Origin: Candidatus Omnitrophota bacterium | GTDB taxonomy: Bacteria; Omnitrophota; Omnitrophia; Omnitrophales; Aquincolibacteriaceae | NCBI GenBank assembly: GCA_903820505.1 | Contig: CAIJHQ010000010.1 | Location: forward strand, 1-53,289 | Length of the DNA stretch: 53,289 bases | Direction of reading: 5' to 3' | Shown: positions 42,201 through 48,305 of the stretch, one piece after another | Numbering within the stretch: position 1 is the stretch's first letter | Layout of the letters: every line of letters begins with the position of its first letter | The notes under the pieces: model-generated | Databases searched by the model: none | Told to the model about the DNA's origin: nothing | The model's input: only the letters and a program-made list of their open reading frames with translations | Program-made: the position numbers and the translations under genes

Positions 42201-42450
42201 AAGCTGTTTGAAATGCGTCGTGAGTGCGGAGGGAAACAACATCTCCCATCAGAATCCGGATCTTATCAACTTTCTGCCATTCACCGTCCAGGGACAGAAG
42301 GGAACCAATCTCGAAGAAGCCCGTGGCTATGTCAATAGATTTGGATAAGTCGCACCAGTCGCGCAGATAACGGACAACCTTCCAGTCATCCTCGCTGTTG
42401 TCGACAATGAAAAGCTCGCTTCCTGTCTTCGGGCTAACGCGGGTGGGCAT
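39250..42450 (-). CDS. PLD-family nuclease fused to SNF2/DEAH helicase
   Basis: 1066 aa. The N-terminal PLD-type phosphodiesterase domain has KFHAKAY (H131, K133) and GSSNF (151-155), one HKD-like site. The superfamily 2 helicase core has Walker A GVGLGKT (268-274), DEAH (358-361), TATP (about 399-402) and QRIGRVDRR in the second RecA domain (about 850). It should translocate on DNA and cleave through the PLD site. It lies directly upstream of the methyltransferase gene. Together they resemble a type I/ISP restriction system split into a restriction-translocation chain and a modification chain. An extended -10 promoter lies about 40 nt before the ATG. Confidence 0.9.
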   Translation of the reverse strand: MPTRVSPKTGSELFIVDNSEDDWKVVRYLRDWCDLSKSIDIATGFFEIGSLLSLDGEWQKVDKIRILMGDVVSLRTHDAFQTAFDRIKSRLNDSLEQTKEKNPFLNGTAAIVEALHSGKIECRVYRKEKFHAKAYITHARKEVVGSTALVGSSNFTHPGLHENIELNVQITGGQVSVLQEWFNEHWEVAEPVTPEILKVIEHHVRDYQPFEVYAKSLQEFFRGHELTATEWERSESKLFPKLDQYQKDGYQALMKIARQYNGAFLCDGVGLGKTFIGLMLIERLIMHERKRVALFVPKTARIDVWEKHLRKYLPSVGGVSGGDFSNLSIFNHTDLSRGGDYPERFNRIKELVDVVIIDEAHHFRNPGIAGKGERKPSRYRLLYDLVEPIPHQKQMFLLTATPINNYLDDLKHMFELFTRRDDYYFKEKLGIHSVGGHFRKLEKDLVKSVDNAESASQETNMAEARDVLRADGIFKTLVVQRSRSYVRKSQEQEGGRQVLFPDRKPPRVMDYSIKKSYGGLLTKVEEAFSKEQPLFRLGIYYPLFYLREKVQPEQKKGKEDILGQTRAFQANMQKQVVSLIRIQFLKRFESSALAFDCSCCRLFIKLLTWIKAHSETPEEKQTLSTWEKNNVELIRYVHDAQHKYWDFEDEEHLPEEDLVTKDMLDQVEPLNRQEYKVEDIVRDTYLDLNQMTEFIKELKKFKPSHDDKLEALATLLKTDPVLKTEKVLIFSEFAETARYLRDELKSRGVKGVDEIDGGTDRDRGEIIREFAPYYNDSSSAKLKEEGLNEIRVLISTDVLAEGLNLQDATRLINYDLHWNPVRLMQRIGRVDRRMNNDVEKAILQDHPEQKEIRGTVEFWNFLPPNELDDLLKLYSRVSHKTLRISKTQGIEGRKLLKPEDEFDALREFNEGYDGKTSLIEEMHLELQRLLKDDPGLAAKLAGFPGKVFSGKKNPSKDAKAVFFCYRIPRPEITVKAEKDTIEWTEDAGETRWYLYALQTERIAEDPGEIISIIRSKPETPRVCTVEQKTLEEIKTKINIHIIQTYLRQLQAPQGIKPILKCWMELS

Positions 42451-42647
42451 GTCGTAGACTCGTTGGCTCCAAGTTTGAATTGTGAAAATTATACCATAAC
42501 CCCTTCCTAATTATAGGACTTACCACATTCTGGTATAGGCTATCAAACGACACGACAACGTCGTGACGCCACTCACAACCTCTCTTATATGACTTGCTAT
42601 ATCTCCGCTTGTATAGCATGTATGTGTCAATACTATCGGGAGGTTGA
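42451..42647. promoter_or_regulatory. Divergent control region of the restriction operon and recombinase pair
   Basis: On the minus strand TGGTATAAT (42496-42488) is an extended -10 about 40 nt before the helicase ATG. Two perfect dyads lie between the divergent genes: CACGAC-aac-GTCGTG (42551-42565) and GCTATA-n10-TATAGC (42596-42617). Either could be an operator that controls both directions. GGGAGG near 42640 is the ribosome site of the DUF2924 gene. Confidence 0.5.
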
Positions 42648-43121
42648 ATGGGTGATATTTCAGAGAAAATTGAGGCGTTAAAAACAATGGAGACAGCACA
42701 GTTATCGGCGCTTTACCGGCAGCTTTTTGGCAACAAGCCAGCTTCCATAAAGCGCATATTTATGATCCGGCAATTGGCATACCGGATACAGGACCAAGCT
42801 ATTGGCGAGCTTTCCCCTGCTGCAAAAGAGAGGATCCAAGAACTAATCCGCCTCTATGACCCAATAAACAAAACAGCTATCCGATCCAGCTCGGGGAAGA
42901 CTAATGCCGGCCGGGATATTCGGCTTCCCATGCCCGGATCTTTCATCATCAAAAACTACAAAGGCAAGCGACTCGAAGTGAAGGTCTTGGAAGGAGGCTT
43001 TGAATATGAAGGCCAGGCCTATACAAATTTGAGCCATATTGCCAAAGCTGTCACAGGCGCCCACTGGAACGGATTCAAATTTTTTGGAGTCAAAAACAAT
43101 GGCAGAAAATGGTGCAGTTAA
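42648..43121 (+). CDS. DUF2924 protein
   Basis: 157 aa. The C-terminal half fits the DUF2924 pattern: RDIRLPMPGSFIIKNYKGKR, then VKVLEGGFEYEGQAYTNLSHIAKAVTG and HWNGFKFFGVK. The N-terminal half is helical (TMETAQLSALYRQLFGNKPAS). DUF2924 genes usually stand just before a large serine recombinase, as here; the protein is thought to assist that recombinase, although this has not been shown in general. GGGAGG precedes the ATG. It is one of only two plus-strand genes in the window and overlaps the recombinase gene by 23 nt. Confidence 0.9.
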   Translation: MGDISEKIEALKTMETAQLSALYRQLFGNKPASIKRIFMIRQLAYRIQDQAIGELSPAAKERIQELIRLYDPINKTAIRSSSGKTNAGRDIRLPMPGSFIIKNYKGKRLEVKVLEGGFEYEGQAYTNLSHIAKAVTGAHWNGFKFFGVKNNGRKWCS

Positions 43122-44712
43122 GATCGTCCGATGCGCGATCTATACGCGCAAATCCACAACTGAAAATATGCAAGGCGACTTCACCTCGCTTGACGCCCAA
43201 CGGGAGTCCTCAGAAAGCTATATCAAGAGCCAACAACATCAGGGCTGGGTACTGCTGAAAGAGACCTACGACGATTGCGGTCTAAGCGGCGCTCACACGG
43301 ACCGCCCTGCCCTACAAAAACTGCTGCAGGATATTCGGGACAAGAAGATCGATTGCGTGGTTGTTTATAAGGTGGACCGGCTATCGCGATCCCTTTCAGA
43401 TTTCGTCAAGGTTCTCCAATTCTTCGAAGAACAGCAGGTCACTTTCGTCTCTATCACTCAGCATTTCAACACAAACACGTCCATGGGCCGGCTAACCTTA
43501 AATATCCTGCTTTCTTTCGCCCAGTTTGAACGGGAAATAATCAGTGAACGCACTAAAGACAAGATGAGCGCAGCCCGGAAGAAAGGCAAATGGGCGGGAG
43601 GACTTCCGGGACTCGGCTATGAGGTCGACAAGCCCACCAAGAAACTGATCATTAATCCAAAGGAAGCAGAGGTCATCCGCAGGATGTTTCAGCTTTATCT
43701 CGAGGGTAATTCCTATCGTAAGATCGCACTCCAATTGACCGCTGAAGGATTTCGCACCAAGAAGTATCCTTGCCGAAAACGAAACCAAGGCGGAGTCATC
43801 TTTAGGAATACCAACATCCAACTCATTCTAAAAAACGCCACTTATATGGGCAAAATCCGGTATGAAGACAAGCTTTATGACGGACTGCATGATGGTATCG
43901 TGACCCCGGAGGTCTTCAACCAAGTCCAAGAAAAAATGAAGGCGAACTGTCGAGTGCCCGGCACTTCCACACATCGCAAATTCCCTGGACTTTTGACAGG
44001 CCTGTTCCGCTGCACGTCCTGCAAATGCAGCATGTGCCACACTTATGCCCGAGGCCGAAATAAGAACTTCAATTATCGCTATTACGTTTGCCTCTATTCC
44101 ATCAAACATGAATGGAAGGGCTGTCCCACAAAATCCGTCGTCGCGTCCGCGATCGAGAGCAAATGCCTGGAATTCTTGATCCAGCTTACAAAGGACCTGC
44201 GGCTTACAGCTGAAGATTGGCCAAAGCTACCTCTTGAGAAACAATCGGCGATCCTAAAAGAACTTGTCAAAGGAATCGAATATGACGGGCTCAAGGGCAA
44301 GCTCTGGATCGAATTAAACGGCGCATTCAAAAAACACGAGTTCGATTTGCCGATAAATGCATTGAAGAAAAGATTGCTAAATCTTCCTCAGATGGCTTAT
44401 GAGCACGAACCCCACATCCGCAAACAGCTTCTCCTCGCTCACCAAATACGGGGAATGCTCGCGGACGGCAAAGCAAAGGACCTTCAACAAATCGCCGGAT
44501 GGCTCAACCTTAGCAGGCAGCGCCTTGAACAAGTCACAAACTTGCTGTTTCTGTCTCCTGCAGTGCAGGAAGAGATCATTTTCGGTGATGCCACCAGGTT
44601 ATGCGATATGACCGAACGGACGCTAAGACCGCTCGCAGCCGAGCTAGATTGGGCCAAACAGGCAACCTCCTGGGAAGCTATCCTCCCTACCCCGTACGTA
44701 AAACCCTCCTGA
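43099..44712 (+). CDS. Large serine recombinase (resolvase/integrase)
   Basis: 537 aa from the ATG at 43099 (GGAG 9 nt upstream; a longer frame to 43039 lies inside the DUF2924 gene). The N-terminal catalytic domain starts RCAIYTRKST with Ser19 as nucleophile, followed by VYKVDRLSRSLSDF and the E-helix (SFAQFEREIISERTKDK). A recombinase domain follows (EAEVIRRMFQLYLEGNSYRKIA). Then a zinc-ribbon region has FRCTSCKCSMC and later YVCLYS / KGCP, and a C-terminal helical part follows. It integrates and excises DNA by serine chemistry. It lies 250 nt from tRNA-Lys and is the probable integrase of the island. Confidence 0.93.
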   Translation: MAENGAVKIVRCAIYTRKSTTENMQGDFTSLDAQRESSESYIKSQQHQGWVLLKETYDDCGLSGAHTDRPALQKLLQDIRDKKIDCVVVYKVDRLSRSLSDFVKVLQFFEEQQVTFVSITQHFNTNTSMGRLTLNILLSFAQFEREIISERTKDKMSAARKKGKWAGGLPGLGYEVDKPTKKLIINPKEAEVIRRMFQLYLEGNSYRKIALQLTAEGFRTKKYPCRKRNQGGVIFRNTNIQLILKNATYMGKIRYEDKLYDGLHDGIVTPEVFNQVQEKMKANCRVPGTSTHRKFPGLLTGLFRCTSCKCSMCHTYARGRNKNFNYRYYVCLYSIKHEWKGCPTKSVVASAIESKCLEFLIQLTKDLRLTAEDWPKLPLEKQSAILKELVKGIEYDGLKGKLWIELNGAFKKHEFDLPINALKKRLLNLPQMAYEHEPHIRKQLLLAHQIRGMLADGKAKDLQQIAGWLNLSRQRLEQVTNLLFLSPAVQEEIIFGDATRLCDMTERTLRPLAAELDWAKQATSWEAILPTPYVKPS

Positions 44713-44961
44713 AACCAGAGATAAGCCGCTGATAATCAGGCAATATCGCAACAATTGTGGTTTCAGCTCGAAATCGAAAAATGCCGGGATCGCCTAGTGC
44801 GCCATAATGGATCGAAACCAGTCAGCTGAAACCAATGGCCGATTTGGAGATAGATCGGGAAATATGGGGATATTGGGGGCCTCGAAAAGGCCCGGAAATG
44901 ACAAATCCCCCGACACCGTCGGGGGATTGTATCTCTGCGGTTCAGAGATAGACATGAGAAG
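44713..44961. other. Recombinase-tRNA gap with repeated GAAACCA motifs
   Basis: TGGTTTCAGCT (44758-44768) and AGCTGAAACCA (44824-44834) are perfect 11-bp inverted repeats 55 nt apart. Further GAAACCA copies stand at 44711 and 44814. A serine recombinase attachment site is plausible here because the integrase gene and a tRNA flank it, but no core crossover was identified. Confidence 0.45.
44904..44928. terminator. Hairpin downstream of tRNA-Lys, probable terminator
   Basis: AATCCCCCGAC (44904-44914) pairs perfectly with GTCGGGGGATT (44918-44928) around ACC. It is a very stable stem between the converging tRNA and recombinase genes. The minus-strand T tract is poor (ATTTGTCATTT), so efficiency is uncertain. 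Confidence 0.6.
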
Positions 44962-45034
44962 TGAGCCCGGATGGACTCGAACCATCGACACCCGCCTTAA
45001 AAGGGCGATGCTCTACCAACTGAGCTACGGGCCC
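44962..45034 (-). tRNA. tRNA-Lys (anticodon UUU)
   Basis: A 73-nt minus-strand cloverleaf. The acceptor stem GGGCCCG/CGGGCTC has one G:T. The D arm is GCTCAGTTGGTAGAGC. The anticodon stem TCGCC/GGCGG encloses CTTTTAA with TTT as anticodon. The T arm is GATGG-TTCGAGT-CCATC and the discriminator base is A. CCA is not encoded. It lies 3' of frr, beside the heptad-repeat element. Confidence 0.95.
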
Positions 45035-45040
45035 AAAAAT

Positions 45041-45129
45041 CAGTGCTAAGAGGTAAGTCGTAAGTTTTAAGTAATAAGTGATAAGTGATAAGTTCTGGCT
45101 TTTGGCTTACTACTTATGACTTACTACTG
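45041..45129. repeat. Heptad-repeat hairpin, copy 1
   Basis: The left arm is a run of TAAGTxx heptads (TAAGTCG, TAAGTTT, TAAGTAA, TAAGTGA, TAAGTGA). A loop TGGCTTTTGGC follows, then the complementary arm TTACTACTTATGACTTACTACTG. It is bounded by CAGTG and a CTG end and lies between frr and tRNA-Lys. It is the same design as 46462-46585. Confidence 0.8.
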
Positions 45130-45132
45130 TTC

Positions 45133-45705
45133 TCAGACGGAATGGATCTCGGACTCTTTATGCTTCAGCGCCTCGTCGATCTGGGCGATGAGCTGGTCCG
45201 TGATCTTCTGGATCTCTTTTTGGGAGGCATGCGACATATCCTCCGGGACCGTCTTGGCCTTCTCGAGCTTTTTCACGTGCTCGATGGCTTCATGCCGGGC
45301 GTTGCGGATGGAAACGCGCCCTTCCTCGGCGACTTTGCGCACTACTTTCGTCAGATCGTTCCGCCGTTCCTCGGTCAACGTCGGGACCTGGATGCGGACG
45401 ATCTTGCCGTCATTGACGGGCGTCAGTCCAAGGTCGGATTTCAGGATCGCTTTCTCGATCTCCGCGACCGCGGTCGCGTCCCACGGCTGGATCGCGATGG
45501 TCTTGGCGTCCGGAGTGGAGATCGTCGCAAGGTTCTTGAGCGGCGTCGGCGTGTTGTAATAGTTCGCCTGGATCCCCTCGACGAGCGCGATCGAAGCGCG
45601 GCCCGTGCGAAGGTTCTGAAATTCCTTTTTGGTCGAATCCACGCTCTTCGTCATCTTCCGCTTCATTTCTTCGGCGATCTTCTTCACATCCACGATCTCT
45701 GTCAT
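45133..45705 (-). CDS. frr: Ribosome recycling factor
   Basis: 190 aa, the normal length (about 185). Starts with the typical MKRKMTKSVDSTKKEFQNLRTGRASIALV (conserved RTGRA near residue 33) and has PVNDGKIVRIQVPTLTEERRNDLTKVVRK near 95-125, the signature of domain I. With EF-G it splits post-termination ribosomes. AGGAGG precedes the ATG by 5 nt. It lies 31 nt after pyrH, the last protein gene of rpsB-tsf-pyrH-frr. Confidence 0.97.
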   Translation of the reverse strand: MTEIVDVKKIAEEMKRKMTKSVDSTKKEFQNLRTGRASIALVEGIQANYYNTPTPLKNLATISTPDAKTIAIQPWDATAVAEIEKAILKSDLGLTPVNDGKIVRIQVPTLTEERRNDLTKVVRKVAEEGRVSIRNARHEAIEHVKKLEKAKTVPEDMSHASQKEIQKITDQLIAQIDEALKHKESEIHSV

Positions 45706-45736
45706 AAATGCCTCCTAGGTTCCGGAAAGGTTCTCT

Positions 45737-46450
45737 TCAGGAAACGATGGTCCCGACTTTTTCCCCGAGGACCACGCGGCGGATATTTCCGGCCCGGTTC
45801 AGATCGAACACCACGATCGGCAGCTGATTTTCCATGCAAAGCGACGTCGCCGTCGTGTCCATGACCCGCAACTGCCGCTTGATCACGTCCAGATAGTTCA
45901 ACCGGCTGAACCGTTTCGCGTTTTTGTATTTCACCGGGTCCTTATCGTAGACCCCGTCGACCTTGGTCGCCTTCAAAATGACGTCCGCGTCCGTTTCGAC
46001 CGCGCGCAACGCGGCCGCCGTGTCGGTCGTAAAAAAAGGATTGCCGGTGCCGGCGACAAAAATGAGGACGCGCCCTTTTTCAAGATGGCGCATGGCGCGG
46101 CGGCGGATGTAGGGTTCACACAGGGCCTTGATCTCCAGCGCGGACTGGACGCGCGTCTGGACCCCGATCTTTTCAAGAGCGTCGGACATGACCAGGCCGT
46201 TCATGACCGTCGCGAGCATTCCGATGTAGTCCGCGGCGGCGCGGTCGATCCCGTTCTTTTCCCCCTCCACCCCGCGGAAAAAGTTCCCGCCCCCGATCAC
46301 ACACACGACGTCCACGCCCAGGGCGCGGACCTCTTTGATCTGACGGGCAATGGAAACGACGACTTTGGGATCGATCCCGAAGCCGCGATCCCCTTCGAGG
46401 GCTTCACCGGAGAGTTTGAGTACGATTCGTTTATAGACGGGCTTTTTCAT
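45737..46450 (-). CDS. pyrH: UMP kinase
   Basis: 237 aa, normal for bacterial UMP kinase. [14 protein letters not shown] at the N-terminus binds phosphate; [10 protein letters not shown] (about 55) and [17 protein letters not shown] (about 130-147) are family signatures; [11 protein letters not shown] follows. It phosphorylates UMP to UDP in pyrimidine synthesis. It is separated from tsf by 138 nt that hold heptad-repeat copy 2, so the operon may be interrupted or modulated there. Confidence 0.97.
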   Translation of the reverse strand: MKKPVYKRIVLKLSGEALEGDRGFGIDPKVVVSIARQIKEVRALGVDVVCVIGGGNFFRGVEGEKNGIDRAAADYIGMLATVMNGLVMSDALEKIGVQTRVQSALEIKALCEPYIRRRAMRHLEKGRVLIFVAGTGNPFFTTDTAAALRAVETDADVILKATKVDGVYDKDPVKYKNAKRFSRLNYLDVIKRQLRVMDTTATSLCMENQLPIVVFDLNRAGNIRRVVLGEKVGTIVS

Positions 46451-46461
46451 GATCTCGTAAC

Positions 46462-46585
46462 CAGTGATAAGTGCTAAGTGGTAAGTAATAAGTCGTAAGT
46501 CTTAAGTGATAAGTGATAAGTGGTAAGTTCCGGCTTTGAGCTTACGACCTACAACTTACGACTTATTACTTACCACTTCCCACTG
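46462..46585. repeat. Heptad-repeat hairpin, copy 2
   Basis: Bounded by CAGTG (46462-46466) and CACTG (46581-46585). The left arm has at least eight TAAGTxx heptads. The loop region is CCGGCTTTGAGC. The right arm, TTACGACCTACAACTTACG..., is the complement of the heptads. It lies between tsf and pyrH and shares its design and loop with copy 1. Confidence 0.8.
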
Positions 46586-46588
46586 AAA

Positions 46589-47194
46589 TCAGTTGCCGCC
46601 GACCTCAAAGCGAACAAAACGGCGGATGATGATGTTCTCACCGATCCTCGCGATCGCTTCGGTCACAATGTCCTGCACGGTCCGGGTATCGTCCTTGATG
46701 AACTTCTGGTTCAAAAGACAGATCTCCTCGTACCGCTTTACCAGCTTGCCCTCGAGGATCTTCTGCTGCACCGCCTCGGGCTTGCCTTTTACCTGCTCCA
46801 AAAAGACCGATTTTTCTTTTTCCATCTCCGCCGCCGGAATGTCCGCCGGGTTCACGTACAACGGATGGGCCGCGGCGATCTGCATGGCGATGTCGCGGGC
46901 AAAGGACTGGAAAGTCTCGTTCTTGGCGACGAAATCGCTCTCGCAGTTGATCTCCACCAGCACGCCCAGCTTGCCGCCGGAATGAATGTAGGAAATGACC
47001 TGGCCTTCGCGGGCCTCGCGGGTGGATTTTTTCTTGGCGATATCGAGACCTTTTTTACGGATAACGTCCTGGGCCGCCTTCACGTCGCCGCCTGCTTCCA
47101 CGAGGGCCGTTTTGCAGTCCATCATCCCCGCCCCGGTCAATTCCCGGAGCTTCGTCAGGTCCGCGCTGCTGAACTTCACTTCTTTCGTTGACAT
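46589..47194 (-). CDS. tsf: Elongation factor Ts (short form)
   Basis: 201 aa. It contains the N-terminal UBA-like module and the core signature LRELTGAGMMDCKTALVEAGGD (about 15-36), DIAKKKSTREA and INCESDFVAKNETF (about 83-96). It recharges EF-Tu with GTP. E. coli EF-Ts is about 283 aa; this one has a single core repeat like the roughly 200-aa forms of Thermus and some other phyla. AAGGAA precedes the ATG. It lies 40 nt after rpsB. Confidence 0.95.
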   Translation of the reverse strand: MSTKEVKFSSADLTKLRELTGAGMMDCKTALVEAGGDVKAAQDVIRKKGLDIAKKKSTREAREGQVISYIHSGGKLGVLVEINCESDFVAKNETFQSFARDIAMQIAAAHPLYVNPADIPAAEMEKEKSVFLEQVKGKPEAVQQKILEGKLVKRYEEICLLNQKFIKDDTRTVQDIVTEAIARIGENIIIRRFVRFEVGGN

Positions 47195-47234
47195 GGTATT
47201 CGGTTCCTTTTTTTGGGAATAACGCAGGGCGGAA

Positions 47235-48128
47235 TTAAACTTCGCCTTCTTTTTTGCGGGCCGGCTTCTTCGCCTTCGGCTTCACTTCGGCGACGACCTT
47301 GACCTCGGCCAAAAACTTCGGAGCGATCTTTTCCTCGATCACTTCCTCGGGAATATCGGCTTCGACGGCCGTTTCCGCGGCCGCGGCTTCCGCGGCGACC
47401 TTCTCGGCCTGGGCCGCGTCGAGTTTGTCCTGGGCGATCTTTTCGAACTCTTTACGGCCTTCAAGGACCGCGCCGGACACGGCTTCGCAAAAGAGCTTGA
47501 TGGCCTTGATCGCGTCGTCGTTCCCGGGAAGCGGCAGATCAATGCCGTCCGGATTGCCGTTCGTATCAAGCACGGCCACGACGGGAATATGGAGCTTCTT
47601 GGCCTCGGCGATCGATATCTTCTCGAGCTCCGAATCGATCACGAACAGGGCCCCGGGGAGTTTCCGCATCTCGCGTACGCCCGAGAGGTTTTTGATGAGT
47701 TTTTCGCGCTCTTTCTTGAGAGAGCCGATCTCTTTCTTCGTGATGAACTGGAAACTGCCGTCCGTCTCCATCCGGTCGATGGATTCGAGTTTCTTGATGG
47801 ACTTGCGGACGGTCTCGAAGTTCGTGAGCATCCCGCCGAGCCACCGCTGGTTCACGTACGGCATGCCGCAGGCTTCCGCCGCCGCTTTGAGGGGCTCCTG
47901 CGCCTGTTTCTTGGTCCCAACGAAGAGGACCTGCTTCCCTTCCGACGCGGTCTGCTTGAGGAAGGCCAGCGCTTTCTCCAGGCACGCGAGGGTCAGCTCG
48001 AGGTTGATGATATAAATGCCGTTGCGTTCCCCGAAGATATACTTTTTCATCTTGGGGTTCCAACGCTGGGTTTGATGTCCGAAATGGACACCGGATTCAA
48101 GTAGCTGTTTTATGGTGATCGGCGACAA
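47235..48128 (-). CDS. rpsB: Ribosomal protein S2 with long charged tail
   Basis: 297 aa. The core matches S2: SGVHFGHQTQRWNPKMKKYIFGERNGIYII at the N-terminus, VNQRWLGGMLTNF near 92, PGALFVIDSELEKISIAEAKKLHIPVVAVLDTN near 155-190 and PLPGNDDAIKAIKLF. After about residue 225 an Ala/Glu/Lys-rich tail (AEKVAAEAAAAETAVEADIPEE, then a basic end) extends past the usual 230-250 aa. The only start in frame is TTG at 48128 with GGAGG 11 nt upstream, an unusual start for an abundant protein. The promoter is at 48247-48274. Confidence 0.96.
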   Translation of the reverse strand: MSPITIKQLLESGVHFGHQTQRWNPKMKKYIFGERNGIYIINLELTLACLEKALAFLKQTASEGKQVLFVGTKKQAQEPLKAAAEACGMPYVNQRWLGGMLTNFETVRKSIKKLESIDRMETDGSFQFITKKEIGSLKKEREKLIKNLSGVREMRKLPGALFVIDSELEKISIAEAKKLHIPVVAVLDTNGNPDGIDLPLPGNDDAIKAIKLFCEAVSGAVLEGRKEFEKIAQDKLDAAQAEKVAAEAAAAETAVEADIPEEVIEEKIAPKFLAEVKVVAEVKPKAKKPARKKEGEV

Positions 48129-48246
48129 AGTTGAACTAGCCTCCTCAAATGTTTTTAAATCCTTACGACAAAAGCAGATAGAACGAAAACGGTCTCATCC
48201 GCAGAAATAAACGATAAGTGCTGGTGGCCCTTAAAGTTGGAGCGGT

Positions 48247-48274
48247 ATTATATCAAAAAAGTATTTCCCAACAA
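48247..48274 (-). promoter_or_regulatory. Candidate promoter of rpsB-tsf-pyrH-frr
   Basis: TTGTTG (48274-48269) and TATAAT (48252-48247) on the minus strand are 16 nt apart, giving a leader of about 112 nt before the TTG start. The leader may host S2 autoregulation, but no specific structure was confirmed. Confidence 0.55.
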
Positions 48275-48305
48275 GCTTTTTTTGCCAAAAGATAAGGACC
48301 GGCGG

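Noticed and set aside
34386-42450. DISARM, BREX or classical type I R-M system
   Set aside because: No DUF1998 (DrmB), no BrxA/B/C/PglZ and no HsdS subunit are present. The parts fit a split ISP-like pair better.
44794-44991. ORF reading MVRVHPGSLL
   Set aside because: It reads through the tRNA-Lys 3' half in antisense register, a typical false gene next to tRNAs.
45085-46985. Plus-strand ORFs starting with LTTYDL/LTTYNL-type peptides
   Set aside because: These peptides are readings of the heptad repeats and the rest is antisense to frr, pyrH and tsf.
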